From Streptomyces sp. DG1A-41 (GTDB lineage Bacteria; Actinomycetota; Actinomycetes; Streptomycetales; Streptomycetaceae): DNA of 64,000 nucleotides. The stretch's first letter is position 1. Each line of letters begins with the position of its first letter. The stretch lies in contig NZ_CP146350.1 of NCBI RefSeq assembly GCF_037055355.1, positions 4,115,001-4,179,000 of the forward strand, read 5' to 3'. Below are positions 51,170-60,473 of this stretch, one piece after another. The position numbers and the translations under genes are program-made. The notes beneath the pieces were generated by a model. That model was not told the origin of the DNA and searched no databases. It worked only from the letters and a program-made list of their open reading frames with translations.

Positions 51170-53149
51170 CACCGCCCGCGTCAGCACCACGTACAGCCGG
51201 TGCAGCCCCCGTTCCTCCGACTCGGCGATCGTCGCCGGTTCGACGGCCACGACATGGTCGTACTCGAGGCCCTTGACGACGCTCGCCGGTACCAGGGACA
51301 CCCGCGCGCCGAGTTCCTCCGGGCCCGCCGTCTCGATGCCGACCGCGTCCAGGGCCGCTCGCATCCGGGGTACGTCCGCGTCCGCCGCGACGATCCCGAC
51401 CGAGCCGTCCCGGCCCAGTGCGTCCCGTACGGCCTCCACGACTGCTCGGGGCACGCCGTCCGGGGTCGTCTCCCGCATCCGCAGCTCGCCGTCCCCGCGC
51501 AGGGAACGGGCCGCCGGTACGTCCACGTCCAGCCGTTCCAGCAGCCGGTTGGCGAGGCCGACGACCGCCTGCGGCACGCGGAAGCCGGTGGTCAGCTCGA
51601 CCACGGACGCGTCCGGTTTCCCCAGGTGCGCCAGGACCGTCCGCCACGACCGTGCCGCCCACGGTGTCGTCCCCTGCGCCAGGTCGCCCAGGACCGTCAG
51701 CGAGCCGAAGGGCGCCCGGCGGGCGATGGCCCGGCACTCCATCGGGGACAGGTCCTGCGCCTCGTCGACGACGACATGTCCGTACCCCTCCGGGTGCTCG
51801 ATCAGCCCGGCGACCTCGTCCAGGAGCACCAGATCGGCGGCCGACCAGCGCGCCGACTTCCACGACCGGGGCGGCTTGCGCCACAGCAGCGCCCGCTGCT
51901 CGCCGGGGTCCAGCAGCCCGTCGGCGGCCTCGGCCAACGCCCCTGCGTCGCTGAGCAGTTCGGCCACGATCTCCTCGGGCCGCACTCGGGGCCAGACGGC
52001 GTCGACGTACGCGGACAGCGGCCGCACCCGCTCGACCCGGCGTACCCAGGTGTTGCTCCGCGGCCCGGCCCGCCGCTCGGCCTGCTCGCGCACCGACCGC
52101 ACGATCCGCGACCGCACCCGCTCCCGCCCGACCCCGTACGGCGGTTCCTCCTCCCGCACCAGGGCCACGATCCGCGCCAGCTCCGCCGCCGGCACCCGCC
52201 ACCGGTACGCCCCGTCGGGCACGGCGAGCCCGTCACCGTCACCACCGTCGGCGCGCACGCGCGCGTACAGCGCCCGTCGCAGCACCTCGGCCATCCGGGC
52301 GTCGTGCTTGACGGCGGCGGCCGCCGGCTCGTCGTGGCCGCCGACCGGATGCCGTGCGATCTCCTCGGCCAGGGTCGACTGCCGCACACCGGTCTCGCCG
52401 AGGGACGGCAGGACCTCCGCGATGTACGACAGGAAGGTGCGGTTGGGCCCGAGGATCAGCAGACCGCCGCGCCGGATCCGCTGCGGGTGCGTGTAGAGCA
52501 GATACGCGGCCCGGTGCAGCCCGACGGCGGTCTTGCCGGTGCCGGGCGCCCCCTGCACGCACACCGACACCGCCAGGTCCCCGCGGACGAGGTCGTCCTG
52601 CTCGGGCTGGATGGTCGCGGCGATGTCCCGCATGGGCCCGACGCGGGGCCGTTCGATCTCGCGGGCGACGATCTCACTGGCCCGCGCCTCGCCCTTCCCC
52701 AGGTGCTCGTCCTCCAGCCCGGTGAGGTCGCCGGAGTCGCCTCGGCTGCCGGGCGCCCACCCGAACCGCCGGCGCACGGCGACGCCCTGCGGGTCGCGGG
52801 CCGAGGCCTGGTAGAAGGCACGCGAGACGGGCGCACGCCAGTCGACGACGAGAGGCGGTTCGGCCGGGTGCTCGGTGATCCGCAGCCGCCCGATGTGCAA
52901 CTCACCCTGCTCCCCCTGCAAGGCCCCGAAGAACAAGGGTGCTGCGGGCAGCTCCCGCAGCGCCTTGGCCCTGCTGCGCAGCCGGTACCCGAGGACTTCG
53001 GCGTCGGCACCGGACGCGGAGACGTCCTCGCCGACGACGACCTGCTCGCCGGCGCCCTCGACCATCGCGGCGAGGGCGTCCCGGCAGCGCTCGTGATGGG
53101 CGCGTTCCTGGTCGAGGACGTACTGAAGGGCAGGCTCGGTCGACGTCAT
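51128..53149 (-). CDS. HelD/HelR-like SF1 ATPase
   Basis: 673 residues from ATG 53149. N-terminal LQYVLDQERAHHERCRDALAAMVEGAG is an elongated helical arm as in RNA-polymerase-binding HelD; a helicase core follows: Walker A QGAPGTGKTAVGLHRAAYLL, Walker B VVVDEAQDLSPMECR, VELTTGFRVP (motif IV-like) and VVLTRAVSRLEVV (motif VI). Actinobacterial HelD/HelR release stalled or rifamycin-bound RNA polymerase; HelR gives rifampin tolerance. Here a TetR gene lies immediately upstream, so a transcription-recycling or resistance role is plausible but unproved. Confidence 0.86.
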   Translation of the reverse strand: MTSTEPALQYVLDQERAHHERCRDALAAMVEGAGEQVVVGEDVSASGADAEVLGYRLRSRAKALRELPAAPLFFGALQGEQGELHIGRLRITEHPAEPPLVVDWRAPVSRAFYQASARDPQGVAVRRRFGWAPGSRGDSGDLTGLEDEHLGKGEARASEIVAREIERPRVGPMRDIAATIQPEQDDLVRGDLAVSVCVQGAPGTGKTAVGLHRAAYLLYTHPQRIRRGGLLILGPNRTFLSYIAEVLPSLGETGVRQSTLAEEIARHPVGGHDEPAAAAVKHDARMAEVLRRALYARVRADGGDGDGLAVPDGAYRWRVPAAELARIVALVREEEPPYGVGRERVRSRIVRSVREQAERRAGPRSNTWVRRVERVRPLSAYVDAVWPRVRPEEIVAELLSDAGALAEAADGLLDPGEQRALLWRKPPRSWKSARWSAADLVLLDEVAGLIEHPEGYGHVVVDEAQDLSPMECRAIARRAPFGSLTVLGDLAQGTTPWAARSWRTVLAHLGKPDASVVELTTGFRVPQAVVGLANRLLERLDVDVPAARSLRGDGELRMRETTPDGVPRAVVEAVRDALGRDGSVGIVAADADVPRMRAALDAVGIETAGPEELGARVSLVPASVVKGLEYDHVVAVEPATIAESEERGLHRLYVVLTRAVSRLEVVRGRPLPF

Positions 53150-53159
53150 TCCACCGAGC

Positions 53160-53176
53160 GTAACAAAAAACGTTAC
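53160..53176. promoter_or_regulatory. inverted repeat upstream of the HelD/HelR-like gene
   Basis: GTAAC-N7-GTTAC, 11 bases before the ATPase start, in a short AT-rich stretch (53160-53202). A TetR operator or a promoter element is possible; TAATAGTTTTAAC on the minus strand is AT-rich for this genome. Confidence 0.5.
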
Positions 53177-53199
53177 CGAGTTAAAACTATTACCTAGTA

Positions 53200-53835
53200 T
53201 CACGAGTGGTGGCGGGTGGCACCGCTCCCGCGGCTTGGCTGCAGTCCGGCCGCCAGCCGGTCGAAGGCACGCTCCGCCGCCGCCACCGCCTCCGCCCGTA
53301 CGTCCGCCACCCGCTCCCCCGCCGCGATCCGCCGCCAGTTCTCCATCGCGAGGATCCGCTGCACGGCCATGATCTGACCGGCCGCGAGCCGCGCGTCCAG
53401 ATCGCCCCCGAGCGCCTCGGCGAGCGCGGCCTCGGACCGCTCCTGGTGCGTGTGCGCCCGGGCGACCAGGGAGGGCGTGCCGTAGAGCAGGCTGTGGAAG
53501 GCGAGCACCTGGGGATCGTCGCTGAGCCCGGTCACGGGATCGCACCGCTCCAGCCCCTCCAGAAAGTGCCGGCGCAACGCCTCCACGGGCTCCCCCTGCG
53601 CCTCCGCCACCACCCGCGCGGCCTCCCCCTCGTGGTCGGCGATCCGGTACAGCACCAGATCCTCCTTCGCCGGGAAGTACCGGAACAGCGTCGGCTTGGA
53701 GATCTCGGCCGCCGCCGCCACCTCGGCGACGGACACCGCGTCGAACCCCTTCTCCAGGAAGAGCCGGATCGCGATGTCCGACACGACCTGGTACATCCGC
53801 TGCTTCTTGCGCTCCCGCAGCCCGATCTCGCTCAT
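53200..53835 (-). CDS. TetR family regulator
   Basis: 211 residues, starting MSEIGLRERKKQRMYQVVSDIAIRLFLEKGFDAVSVAEVAAAAEISKPTLFRYFPAKEDLVLYRIADHEG, a clear TetR N-terminal domain. It is upstream of the HelD/HelR-like gene with a 50-base gap and is transcribed the same way. It probably regulates that gene. The phosphotransferase stop lies 21 bases before its start. Confidence 0.88.
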   Translation of the reverse strand: MSEIGLRERKKQRMYQVVSDIAIRLFLEKGFDAVSVAEVAAAAEISKPTLFRYFPAKEDLVLYRIADHEGEAARVVAEAQGEPVEALRRHFLEGLERCDPVTGLSDDPQVLAFHSLLYGTPSLVARAHTHQERSEAALAEALGGDLDARLAAGQIMAVQRILAMENWRRIAAGERVADVRAEAVAAAERAFDRLAAGLQPSRGSGATRHHS

Positions 53836-53856
53836 GCGGCGAGCCTACGCAGTGCG

Positions 53857-54963
53857 CTACGGAGATCGGTCGGACAGGCCCTGGGCGAGGGCCCCGCCCG
53901 GGGGTCGGTCCCCGTGCCAGCGGATCAGCGCGGCCATGATCTGCGCACGGCTCGGCACCTGCGCCACGCCGAGCGGCTGTGCGGCGGCGGTGAGGATCTT
54001 CTGTAGCTTGCCGGCGGCCACGGGCAGGGCCACCCAGTTGAAGCCCGCGTCCTCACGCAGGGACAGCGACACCCGGATGACATCGGTGAAGACCGACTGC
54101 GCCCGCTTGAAGCCGAGGAGCAGCGGCAGGTCCCGCTCACACCCGGACGAGCTTCCCGGCCGGATCCTCTCGACCAGCTCGCACCACTCACGGACCATAC
54201 GGCTCTCCTGATCGCCCGGATAACGCATCAGGTAGAGGTGGGTGGCCAGGTCGTAGAGCGGATCGCCCAGCATCGCCAGCTCCCAGTCGATGGCCCAGAG
54301 CCGGCCGTCCGGATCGAGGACGAGGTTCTCGCGGTGCAGATCCGCATGCAGGAGACAGAACGGGCGCTCCTGGAGCCCCAGCACGTGCTTCCTCAGAAGG
54401 GTGAACGATTCGTCCGAGATCCCGAGCGCGCGGAACAGGCCGGCGAACGCCGTGTGGTTCTTCCGGTAGACCTGCTCCTCGACGAAGACGATCAGACGTT
54501 CCAGAAAGCCGGCGCTGTCCCCGTCCTCGGCGCGGTCCCGGTCCTCACAGCGCCGCTCCACGCTCAGCATGTCCGGCGTGACCCGAACCATCTCCCGGAA
54601 GAGGTCGACGATCTGCTCGAACGCCGCGTCGGGAACGCGCCGCCCGGGCCGCCGCTGTTCACCGAGTGTCCGTCCCTCGATGAAGCCCTGAAGTGCCATG
54701 CCGGCGACGTCGACGACGCCGGGGACGCGGCTGATGTGCCCCTGGAGGGCGCGGAGCAGCTCCTCCTCCGACCTGAAGCACCTCCGGTCGAACCACAGGA
54801 TCTCGGAGCGCGGCTCACGGACCTTGACGGTTCGTGTCCCACCGGGCAGCGCGAGGACGTAGGTCTCGTGGTGGTACCCCTTGAGCGGTCCCTTGACCAG
54901 ATTCGGGTCGCCGCTCATCTCGACTGCTCGCTGCCGAGCACCGGAGACCGATGGGGGTGTCAT
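53857..54963 (-). CDS. phosphotransferase (APH-fold) family protein
   Basis: 368 residues from ATG 54963 (an alternative is ATG 54918). ATP-binding ETYVLALPGGTRTVKVREP, catalytic loop LLHADLHRENLVLDP (HxDxxxxN) and metal-binding AIDWELAMLGDPLYDLATHLYL are clear. The start MTPPSVSGARQRAVEMSGDPNLVKGPLKGYHHETYV is typical of a Streptomyces family found beside devB-type HAD genes. Substrate unknown. It is in the same direction as devA-devB with 170 bases between. Confidence 0.85.
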   Translation of the reverse strand: MTPPSVSGARQRAVEMSGDPNLVKGPLKGYHHETYVLALPGGTRTVKVREPRSEILWFDRRCFRSEEELLRALQGHISRVPGVVDVAGMALQGFIEGRTLGEQRRPGRRVPDAAFEQIVDLFREMVRVTPDMLSVERRCEDRDRAEDGDSAGFLERLIVFVEEQVYRKNHTAFAGLFRALGISDESFTLLRKHVLGLQERPFCLLHADLHRENLVLDPDGRLWAIDWELAMLGDPLYDLATHLYLMRYPGDQESRMVREWCELVERIRPGSSSGCERDLPLLLGFKRAQSVFTDVIRVSLSLREDAGFNWVALPVAAGKLQKILTAAAQPLGVAQVPSRAQIMAALIRWHGDRPPGGALAQGLSDRSP

Positions 54964-55135
54964 TGGGTGGTTCAGCCTGCCCCGGTGGTGCGGATGGTGT
55001 AAGGGGGAAGGCACGTTACTCCACCGCACGCCGTGATCAGGGGAGAACCCGGCTATCGAGCCGAACTCGTCCCCTCCCAGGTGAACCGGCCGAACCGGCG
55101 CACGCCCCGACACCCCTGGGGTCCTTCGATGGACC

Positions 55136-55879
55136 CTAGCCGCGCAGCAACCCCAGTACGGGCTCCAGGGATTCGATCACGGCGCCGGCTCCCGCTTCCT
55201 TGAGGACCTTGGCCTTCCGGGGGTTGCTCGCGTACCCGAGGAACGGCACCCCGGCCTGTACCGCGGCCTCGCGGTCCGAGGGGGTGTCGCCGATCATCAG
55301 GGCGTCGGCGGGGGCGGCGCCCATGGCGTTCAGCGCCCGGTTGAGGCAGTGGGGGTCCGGCTTCAGGTGGTGGAGGTCCTGGGTGCGACCGTAGATGTGG
55401 GGGGCGAAACAGCCGACGAGGCCGCGGCTTGCGAGGTACTTGCGTACGACCAGCGCGGAGTTGTTGGTGGCGATCGCGAGGCGGGAGCCCACCGCCGTCC
55501 ACGTGCGTATCAGCGGATCCGCGTACGGGGTCGGCATCGCCGAGGAGGCGGCCCGCAGTTCCTCCTGGGTGAGACGTTCCTCCAGCTCGGCGACGAGGTC
55601 GCTGCCGGGGTGCCGGCGGTCCACGGCCCGCAGGACGACCTGCGGGTCGAGCGACTCGCGTTCCGTCTCCGTCAGCAGACCGTGCAGGCCCCGGCCCTCC
55701 AGCCAGGACACCAGGTCGCTCGCCACCCGGTCCGCCGAGTGCCCGGCGAACAGACGGCAGATGGGCCCGTCGAAGTCCCAGAGCACGACACGGGCGCCTT
55801 TGATCAGGTTCGCAAGGTGGTACTGATCGTTCTCGGTTTCGACTGTCACCGAACCAGTCTGCGTCGCATCAGAAGTCAC
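55136..55879 (-). CDS. devB: DevB, HAD family hydrolase
   Basis: 247 residues from GTG 55879, whose first base is the last base of the devA stop (TAGTG). HAD motifs: I VLWDFDGPI (Asp nucleophile), II ATNNSALV, III KPDPHCL and IV LMIGDTPSDREA. It is a phosphatase-like enzyme. From memory, devB (SCO4191) is co-transcribed with devA in S. coelicolor and affects development. The frame is open upstream to 56044 but that overlaps devA. Confidence 0.9.
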   Translation of the reverse strand: MTSDATQTGSVTVETENDQYHLANLIKGARVVLWDFDGPICRLFAGHSADRVASDLVSWLEGRGLHGLLTETERESLDPQVVLRAVDRRHPGSDLVAELEERLTQEELRAASSAMPTPYADPLIRTWTAVGSRLAIATNNSALVVRKYLASRGLVGCFAPHIYGRTQDLHHLKPDPHCLNRALNAMGAAPADALMIGDTPSDREAAVQAGVPFLGYASNPRKAKVLKEAGAGAVIESLEPVLGLLRG

Positions 55880-56763
55880 TAGGAGAGTGTCAGGTCCGTG
55901 GTGATGGTTTCCCAGAGGGCGTCGAACCACTTCTGGGATTCCTGTACGAACGCCCCGTCCCGCAGGCCCGTCCGCTTCACGAAGGAGAAGAGGAGCGACT
56001 GGGAGCCGAGGACGTCGTACATGTCCAGGGTCTGGCTGCCCCACTCCTCCTCGCGCCGGGTCAGCATGTAGTAGCCGATCAGCGCCTCCTCCTGGTTGAG
56101 GAGGTACAGCTTCACCGGCGGGGTGAAGGGCAGCGCGCGGAACGTGACGTGCACGTCGATGCCGTGGGTGGAGCGCAGGGCGAGCAGGTTGTGCTGGAGG
56201 ACCTGGCCCTGGGCGTTGCGCATGGACAGCCAGCGCTGGTGGACGGGGTTGTCGTCGCCGTGCGCCTCCACAGGGACGGGGAAGGCCAGTTCGATGTCCC
56301 GGGAGGGGACCAGGATGCGGACGTCGATCGCCTCGGGGTGGATACGGCCCTCGTGGATCAGGCGGAGCGGCTCGCCGATGGCGACCATCAGGGTCTCCGC
56401 GGTGTGGCAGACGACGTCGACGCGGACACGGCGGGCCGAGAACGCGTCGGTGAGCCGCGGTGCCAGGCCCACCATCGTCGGCTGGGGCTCGCCGCGGGCC
56501 GGGGCGGGCGCGGCGATCCGCGGCGGGCTGCCCTTGCTGACGTTGGTGAGGAGGCCGTCGTCCTGCAGTGCCCGCAGGGCCTGGCGGACGGCGCCGCGTT
56601 CCACACCGAACTCCTCCGCCAGTTCGGCCTGGGTGGGCAGGCGGTCCCCCGGCCTGAGCTCACCGGCGCGGATACGTTCCCGCAGGATGCCGGTGATCTC
56701 CTGGGGCGAGCGCCTGCTGCTGCCGTTCACTGCCACGTTCTCCGCCATGTTCTCGTGGGTCAC
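55879..56763 (-). CDS. devA: DevA, GntR family developmental regulator
   Basis: 294 residues from GTG 56763. GntR winged helix: SPQEITGILRERIRAGELRPGDRLPTQAELAEEFGVERGAVRQALRALQDDGLLTNVSKGSPP; long effector domain with RLIHEGRIHPEAIDVRILVPSRDIELAFPVPVE. From memory, devA (SCO4190) is needed for sporulation in S. coelicolor and represses itself. TAGCGT (56770-56775) six bases ahead of the GTG is a good -10, giving a leaderless message; a TTG at 56769 is the other possible start. Confidence 0.93.
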   Translation of the reverse strand: MTHENMAENVAVNGSSRRSPQEITGILRERIRAGELRPGDRLPTQAELAEEFGVERGAVRQALRALQDDGLLTNVSKGSPPRIAAPAPARGEPQPTMVGLAPRLTDAFSARRVRVDVVCHTAETLMVAIGEPLRLIHEGRIHPEAIDVRILVPSRDIELAFPVPVEAHGDDNPVHQRWLSMRNAQGQVLQHNLLALRSTHGIDVHVTFRALPFTPPVKLYLLNQEEALIGYYMLTRREEEWGSQTLDMYDVLGSQSLLFSFVKRTGLRDGAFVQESQKWFDALWETITTDLTLS

Positions 56764-56849
56764 GACCAAACGCTACAACTCTGATCCATCTCACGGGAGT
56801 TGCTTGAAAGTTGTTTATAACTAGAGGCCAAGTGGGGACAACTTAATCA

Positions 56850-56866
56850 CAGTTGGTTGCCAACTT
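56850..56866. promoter_or_regulatory. DevA/DevE-type operator between devA and small membrane gene
   Basis: CAGTTGG-TTG-CCAACTT, one base off a 7-bp inverted repeat. The matching site AAGTTGG-TCG-CCAACTT lies upstream of devE (58096-58112). Extra GTTG/CAAC half-sites occur on both sides (56798-56815, 56839, 56871). Confidence 0.7.
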
Positions 56867-56916
56867 ACCCGAGTTGGCGGACGTTTTGCCTCCGAGCTTC
56901 CGAAGGGGGAAGACCA

Positions 56917-57105
56917 ATGCCCGCCCTCGCTCTCCTCTCCGCCGCCTTCGTCGTCGCTTTCGAGCAGCTCGTCCAGTGGAAGTACGGCCCGGCGGGCATC
57001 GTCGGTCTGATCCTTCTCACCGTAGGCATCAAGGCCAAGAGCCCGGCCGTCAGCTCCGCCGGAGCGGTCGTGCTCGCGCTGCTGATGACAGGCCCTGCCC
57101 GATGA
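56917..57105 (+). CDS. small membrane protein
   Basis: 62 residues from ATG 56917 with AAGGGGGAAG ahead; the longer frame from 56857 is not needed. MPALALLSAAFVVAFEQLVQWKYG and GIVGLILLTVGIKAKSPAVSSAGAVVLALLMT give two membrane helices. Conserved in Streptomyces between devA and devE. Its promoter lies next to the DevA/E-type operator, so it may be controlled by these regulators. Confidence 0.78.
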   Translation: MPALALLSAAFVVAFEQLVQWKYGPAGIVGLILLTVGIKAKSPAVSSAGAVVLALLMTGPAR

Positions 57106-57106
57106 G

Positions 57107-58009
57107 TCAGCGCGTGAGCACCAGCTCCGAACTGATCGTCTCCCACAGCGCGTTGAACCACAGGTGCGACTGCTCGACGAACGTCGTGTCGCGCAGGCCG
57201 GGCCCCTGCTGGAAGGAGAACAGCATCGACTGGGTGCCCTGGGCGTCGTACATCTCCAGGTGCTCGTGGTCGATCTCGGCCTCCCGGCGCATCAGCGTGT
57301 AGTACGCGAACAGCGCCTCCGTGTTGTTGAGCAGGTACAGCTTCACCGGCGGGGTGAAGGGCAGCGCGCGGAACGTGACGTGCACGTCGATGCCGTGCGT
57401 GGAGCGCAGGGCCAGCAGGTTGTGCCGGAGGACCTGCCCCTGGGCGTTGCGCATCGCCAGCCACCGGTCGTGCACCCAGTCGTCGCCGCGCCCCTCGACC
57501 GGCACCGGGAAGGCGAGGTCGATGTCCCGGCTCGGCAGCAGGACCCGGACGTCGACCTTGGCCGGTTTCAGCCGTCCGGCGTGGATCTGCCGCAGCGGCT
57601 CACCGATGGCGAGCGTGAGGGAGATGGAGGTCAGGCACACGGCGTCGATCTCGACGTGCTCCGCCGCGAAGGCCGCCGCGATCCGGGGCGCGAGGGCCAC
57701 CGTGGTGGGCAGGGGCGGGGCTTCCGGGCCGGTCAGCGCCCTGGCGGGGTCGGGGGCCACGGTCGCCGGACTGCCCTTGGACACGTTGGTGAGCAACCGC
57801 TCTGACTGGAGGATGCGCAGGGCCCGGCGCACGGCACCGCGCTCGACGCCGAACTCGTGGGCCAGCTGCGCCTGGGTGGGCATGCGTTCGCCCGGCCGCA
57901 GCGCTCCTGACCTGATCCGGGCGCGCAGTTCGTCGGCCACCTCGTGATGTGTTCTCTGTGGCCGTTGCGACCTCTTCCGTCCATGGGCGGAGGTGTGTTC
58001 CGGGTCCAC
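57107..58009 (-). CDS. devE: DevE, GntR family paralogue of DevA
   Basis: About 300 residues from GTG 58009. Winged helix: HHEVADELRARIRSGALRPGERMPTQAQLAHEFGVERGAVRRALRILQSERLLTNVSKGSP; effector domain highly similar to DevA (IDVHVTFRALPFTPPVKLYLLNN and LWFNALWETISSELVL). TACTGT (58016-58021) seven bases ahead of the GTG suggests a leaderless message, as in devA. From memory, devE is SCO4188. Its stop lies one base after the small membrane gene's stop. Confidence 0.9.
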   Translation of the reverse strand: MDPEHTSAHGRKRSQRPQRTHHEVADELRARIRSGALRPGERMPTQAQLAHEFGVERGAVRRALRILQSERLLTNVSKGSPATVAPDPARALTGPEAPPLPTTVALAPRIAAAFAAEHVEIDAVCLTSISLTLAIGEPLRQIHAGRLKPAKVDVRVLLPSRDIDLAFPVPVEGRGDDWVHDRWLAMRNAQGQVLRHNLLALRSTHGIDVHVTFRALPFTPPVKLYLLNNTEALFAYYTLMRREAEIDHEHLEMYDAQGTQSMLFSFQQGPGLRDTTFVEQSHLWFNALWETISSELVLTR

Positions 58010-58095
58010 AACAAAACAGTACAACTTCCCGCCATCTTTCGGCAGTTCAGCACCAGGTGGTTATGAGCCGCTTCCAATCGGAGATAAGTACAGTG

Positions 58096-58112
58096 AAGTT
58101 GGTCGCCAACTT
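58096..58112. promoter_or_regulatory. DevA/DevE-type operator upstream of devE
   Basis: AAGTTGG-TCG-CCAACTT is a perfect 7-bp inverted repeat, 75 bases upstream of the devE -10. It pairs with the similar site upstream of devA. Another GAAGTTG half-site lies at the -10 (58019-58027). Confidence 0.74.
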
Positions 58113-58289
58113 GGGCGACATGGTCAGACCTGCAAGGGGGTTGGCCATCCACCATGGGGCTCCCTTCCGGAGGGGAGCCGGGAGCCCCGGCCGGTCGGCA
58201 CCATCGCCGGCAGGCACCACCGCACAACAACCACAACCGAACAGCTCGCTACGGATGCGGGATCCCTGTCGTCGGCGGAAGGGAGCGGT

Positions 58290-59552
58290 TCAGAACAGGT
58301 CCGGGCACCAAGGCCGCCTGGACGTACGCAGCAGGGCGTCGGCCTTCCGGGCGGCGCCCGCTCGTTCTTCTTGCACCCGGCCCAGCGCCGCCAGCCGCAC
58401 CGCCGACTCGTCCCCGAGCCACAGCGCCCCCAACTCGACGAGTCCGAGCGTCACTTCCGCACTCTCGGTGGTCGGCTTACAGGACGCCCCGCCGGCCGAG
58501 GCGTCCAGCCGGTAGCGCCCTCCGGTCAGGCCGTCCACGCCGGCGACCTCCAGCACCAGCGTCCCCTCCCCCTGGTACGTCCGCGCCTGAAGCGCCCGTT
58601 CGACGTCGAGGATCCGCACCCACAGCCAGTCCGCCAGCGTGGTGATCCTGGCCGCCCGCGGATCCGGCAGGAGGAGCGGGAGCAGGTCGTCGGGCGCTCG
58701 CCGGCCGCTCTTGACCCGCACGACCCAGTCGATGGAGCACAGGTACTGCCACAGGGCGCGCTCCGCGGCCGGTGTCGCGCCGAGCAGCCACTGCACGCTC
58801 GCCGTGTTCAACGGTTGCTTGGCGTCACCCCAGTTGTCGTCGACCTCGTAGGCGGCCATGCCCTCGACCTCGCCGGACGCCGAGCGGTACACGGCGAAGA
58901 AGGGCAGCTTCCACGACGCATCGAAGCGCAGGGCGCCGGTGTTGAGCTTCCACCACACCTCGTCGCGGGTGATGAGACCGTGCTGGGTGCGACGCAGCCG
59001 CTCGTGCAGTTCCGGGCCGAGCTTGCGGACGTCCTCGCCGTCCACCAGGTCGATCCGCCCGCCGTCCGCCGGACCCGCCCGGCGGGCGTCGAGACCGGCG
59101 CGCGGCACGTCGACCGTCCACTCGGCCGTCCAGGCCGCCGGCCCGAAGCCGTACCGGCCGTAGATCGGGTACTCGGCGGCGATCAGCGTCGCGACGACGT
59201 CCCCGCGCTCCTTCGCGGCCGCCAGGTCCTGCGCCATCATCCGGCTGAGCAGCCCGCGGCGGCGGTGCGTGGCGGTGACGGTGACGCCCGAGACGGCGTC
59301 GGCCGGGACGCTCGCCCCGCCCACGGCCGTGAGCTCCTGGTCGAAGGACTTGAAGGTCGCCACACACCGGCCGCCGTCGAAGGCACCGAGGTGACGGCCG
59401 GGGACGAACTGCGAGCGACGCCCCTCGATCTCCTCCTCGGACGGGGCCGGCATCCGCAGGAAGCCGGTGTTCACGGCACGCAGCCAGTCGGTGAACTCGG
59501 CTTCGGTGATCGGGCGTACGTCGATGCCGTCGGCACGGGCGGTGGGGGTCAT
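58290..59552 (-). CDS. Eis-like GNAT N-acetyltransferase
   Basis: 420 residues, starting [54 protein letters not shown]. First GNAT domain: [28 protein letters not shown] (acetyl-CoA-binding loop), then [15 protein letters not shown]; second GNAT-like region and SCP2-like C-terminal domain ([17 protein letters not shown]). This three-domain layout is that of Eis, which acetylates aminoglycosides and peptides at several positions. The physiological substrate is unknown. No operator is evident in the 58.1-58.3 kb gap. Confidence 0.86.
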   Translation of the reverse strand: MTPTARADGIDVRPITEAEFTDWLRAVNTGFLRMPAPSEEEIEGRRSQFVPGRHLGAFDGGRCVATFKSFDQELTAVGGASVPADAVSGVTVTATHRRRGLLSRMMAQDLAAAKERGDVVATLIAAEYPIYGRYGFGPAAWTAEWTVDVPRAGLDARRAGPADGGRIDLVDGEDVRKLGPELHERLRRTQHGLITRDEVWWKLNTGALRFDASWKLPFFAVYRSASGEVEGMAAYEVDDNWGDAKQPLNTASVQWLLGATPAAERALWQYLCSIDWVVRVKSGRRAPDDLLPLLLPDPRAARITTLADWLWVRILDVERALQARTYQGEGTLVLEVAGVDGLTGGRYRLDASAGGASCKPTTESAEVTLGLVELGALWLGDESAVRLAALGRVQEERAGAARKADALLRTSRRPWCPDLF

Positions 59553-59628
59553 GGATTCACGCTAGGCGGAAGGCCGGTCGGTGTCGCGTGGATATCCGAC
59601 CGCCGGCCCTCCCCTGACCCCCGGAGCC

Positions 59629-60261
59629 TCACACGAGCAGGTCGTCGACCTGGGCCTCCCCCTCGCGGTACCGGCGCGCGATCTCCGCGCTGCACTCGTC
59701 GGCCGTGCGCTGGAGCCGCTGCCGCCGCCGGGAGACCTGCTGCTCGTAGCGCACGAGCCGTCCCATCGCGGTGTTCAGCTCCAGGTCCGTCCGGGCGTCC
59801 AGGTCGGACAGCTCGACCTCGGCGAGCATCTCCGCGGCCAGCCGCCGGTACTCCTCGCCCTGCGGCGTCCCCAGGGTCACGTGGCGGGCGGAGGAGCGGT
59901 GCCGGGCCGGGGCGTCCCGCAGGATCTCCGCGAGCCGCTCGACGACGGACGCCTCCGCGGGCGCGGCGACGGAGGCCCCGCCCGCGGGGGTGCGCCGCGT
60001 CAGCTCCGCCCGCAGGATGTCGATCCGCCCCTGGAGCAGCCGCCGTACGTAGCTGAGGTCGGCTTCGTCGCGCTGGGCCTCGCGGCGCAGCGTGCGCAGC
60101 TCGGACAGGCTCAGCGCGACCAGACCGTGTTCGGGGGCGTCCGAGGGCAGCGGCGGGCTGTCGGTGCGCTGTGTGGGCGGCCGGTGGTACTCCGACGCCC
60201 CGATCCCCGTGTGGCTCGACCAGACAGCTCCCAGCGGATGCCCGGTGCGTGATGTGCTCAT
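59629..60261 (-). CDS. rsiG: RsiG (AmfC), c-di-GMP-dependent anti-sigma factor for WhiG
   Basis: 210 residues. Two copies of the c-di-GMP-binding signature E-x3-S-x2-R-x3-Q-x3-D are exact: EADLSYVRRLLQGRID and EQQVSRRRQRLQRTAD, one on each helix of a coiled-coil hairpin. In S. venezuelae, RsiG with a c-di-GMP dimer holds the sporulation sigma factor WhiG inactive. The N-terminal 50 residues are disordered. It is named amfC in older literature (SCO4184). The gene stands alone, away from whiG. Confidence 0.93.
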   Translation of the reverse strand: MSTSRTGHPLGAVWSSHTGIGASEYHRPPTQRTDSPPLPSDAPEHGLVALSLSELRTLRREAQRDEADLSYVRRLLQGRIDILRAELTRRTPAGGASVAAPAEASVVERLAEILRDAPARHRSSARHVTLGTPQGEEYRRLAAEMLAEVELSDLDARTDLELNTAMGRLVRYEQQVSRRRQRLQRTADECSAEIARRYREGEAQVDDLLV

Positions 60262-60473
60262 GTGCCTCAACCGTCCCCTCGACCGGTGTGTGAAAGCATC
60301 GTGCCACCCCAAGTGGCCGCTATGGGAACGAGTGCCCCTGATAGACCCCGGATGGGCGCTTAAGCAGCAAAATACGTCTGTGCGCGGCCTGTTGGCGCCC
60401 CGCGCAAACCACCCTTTCGGGCCATGCGCGAACCACCGGCGATCTCACGTTCACCGCCCTGCATGATGGACGT

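Noticed and set aside
53150..53200. rifamycin-associated element upstream of the HelD/HelR-like gene
   Set aside because: The gap is AT-rich and holds no GC-rich 19-base dyad of that type.
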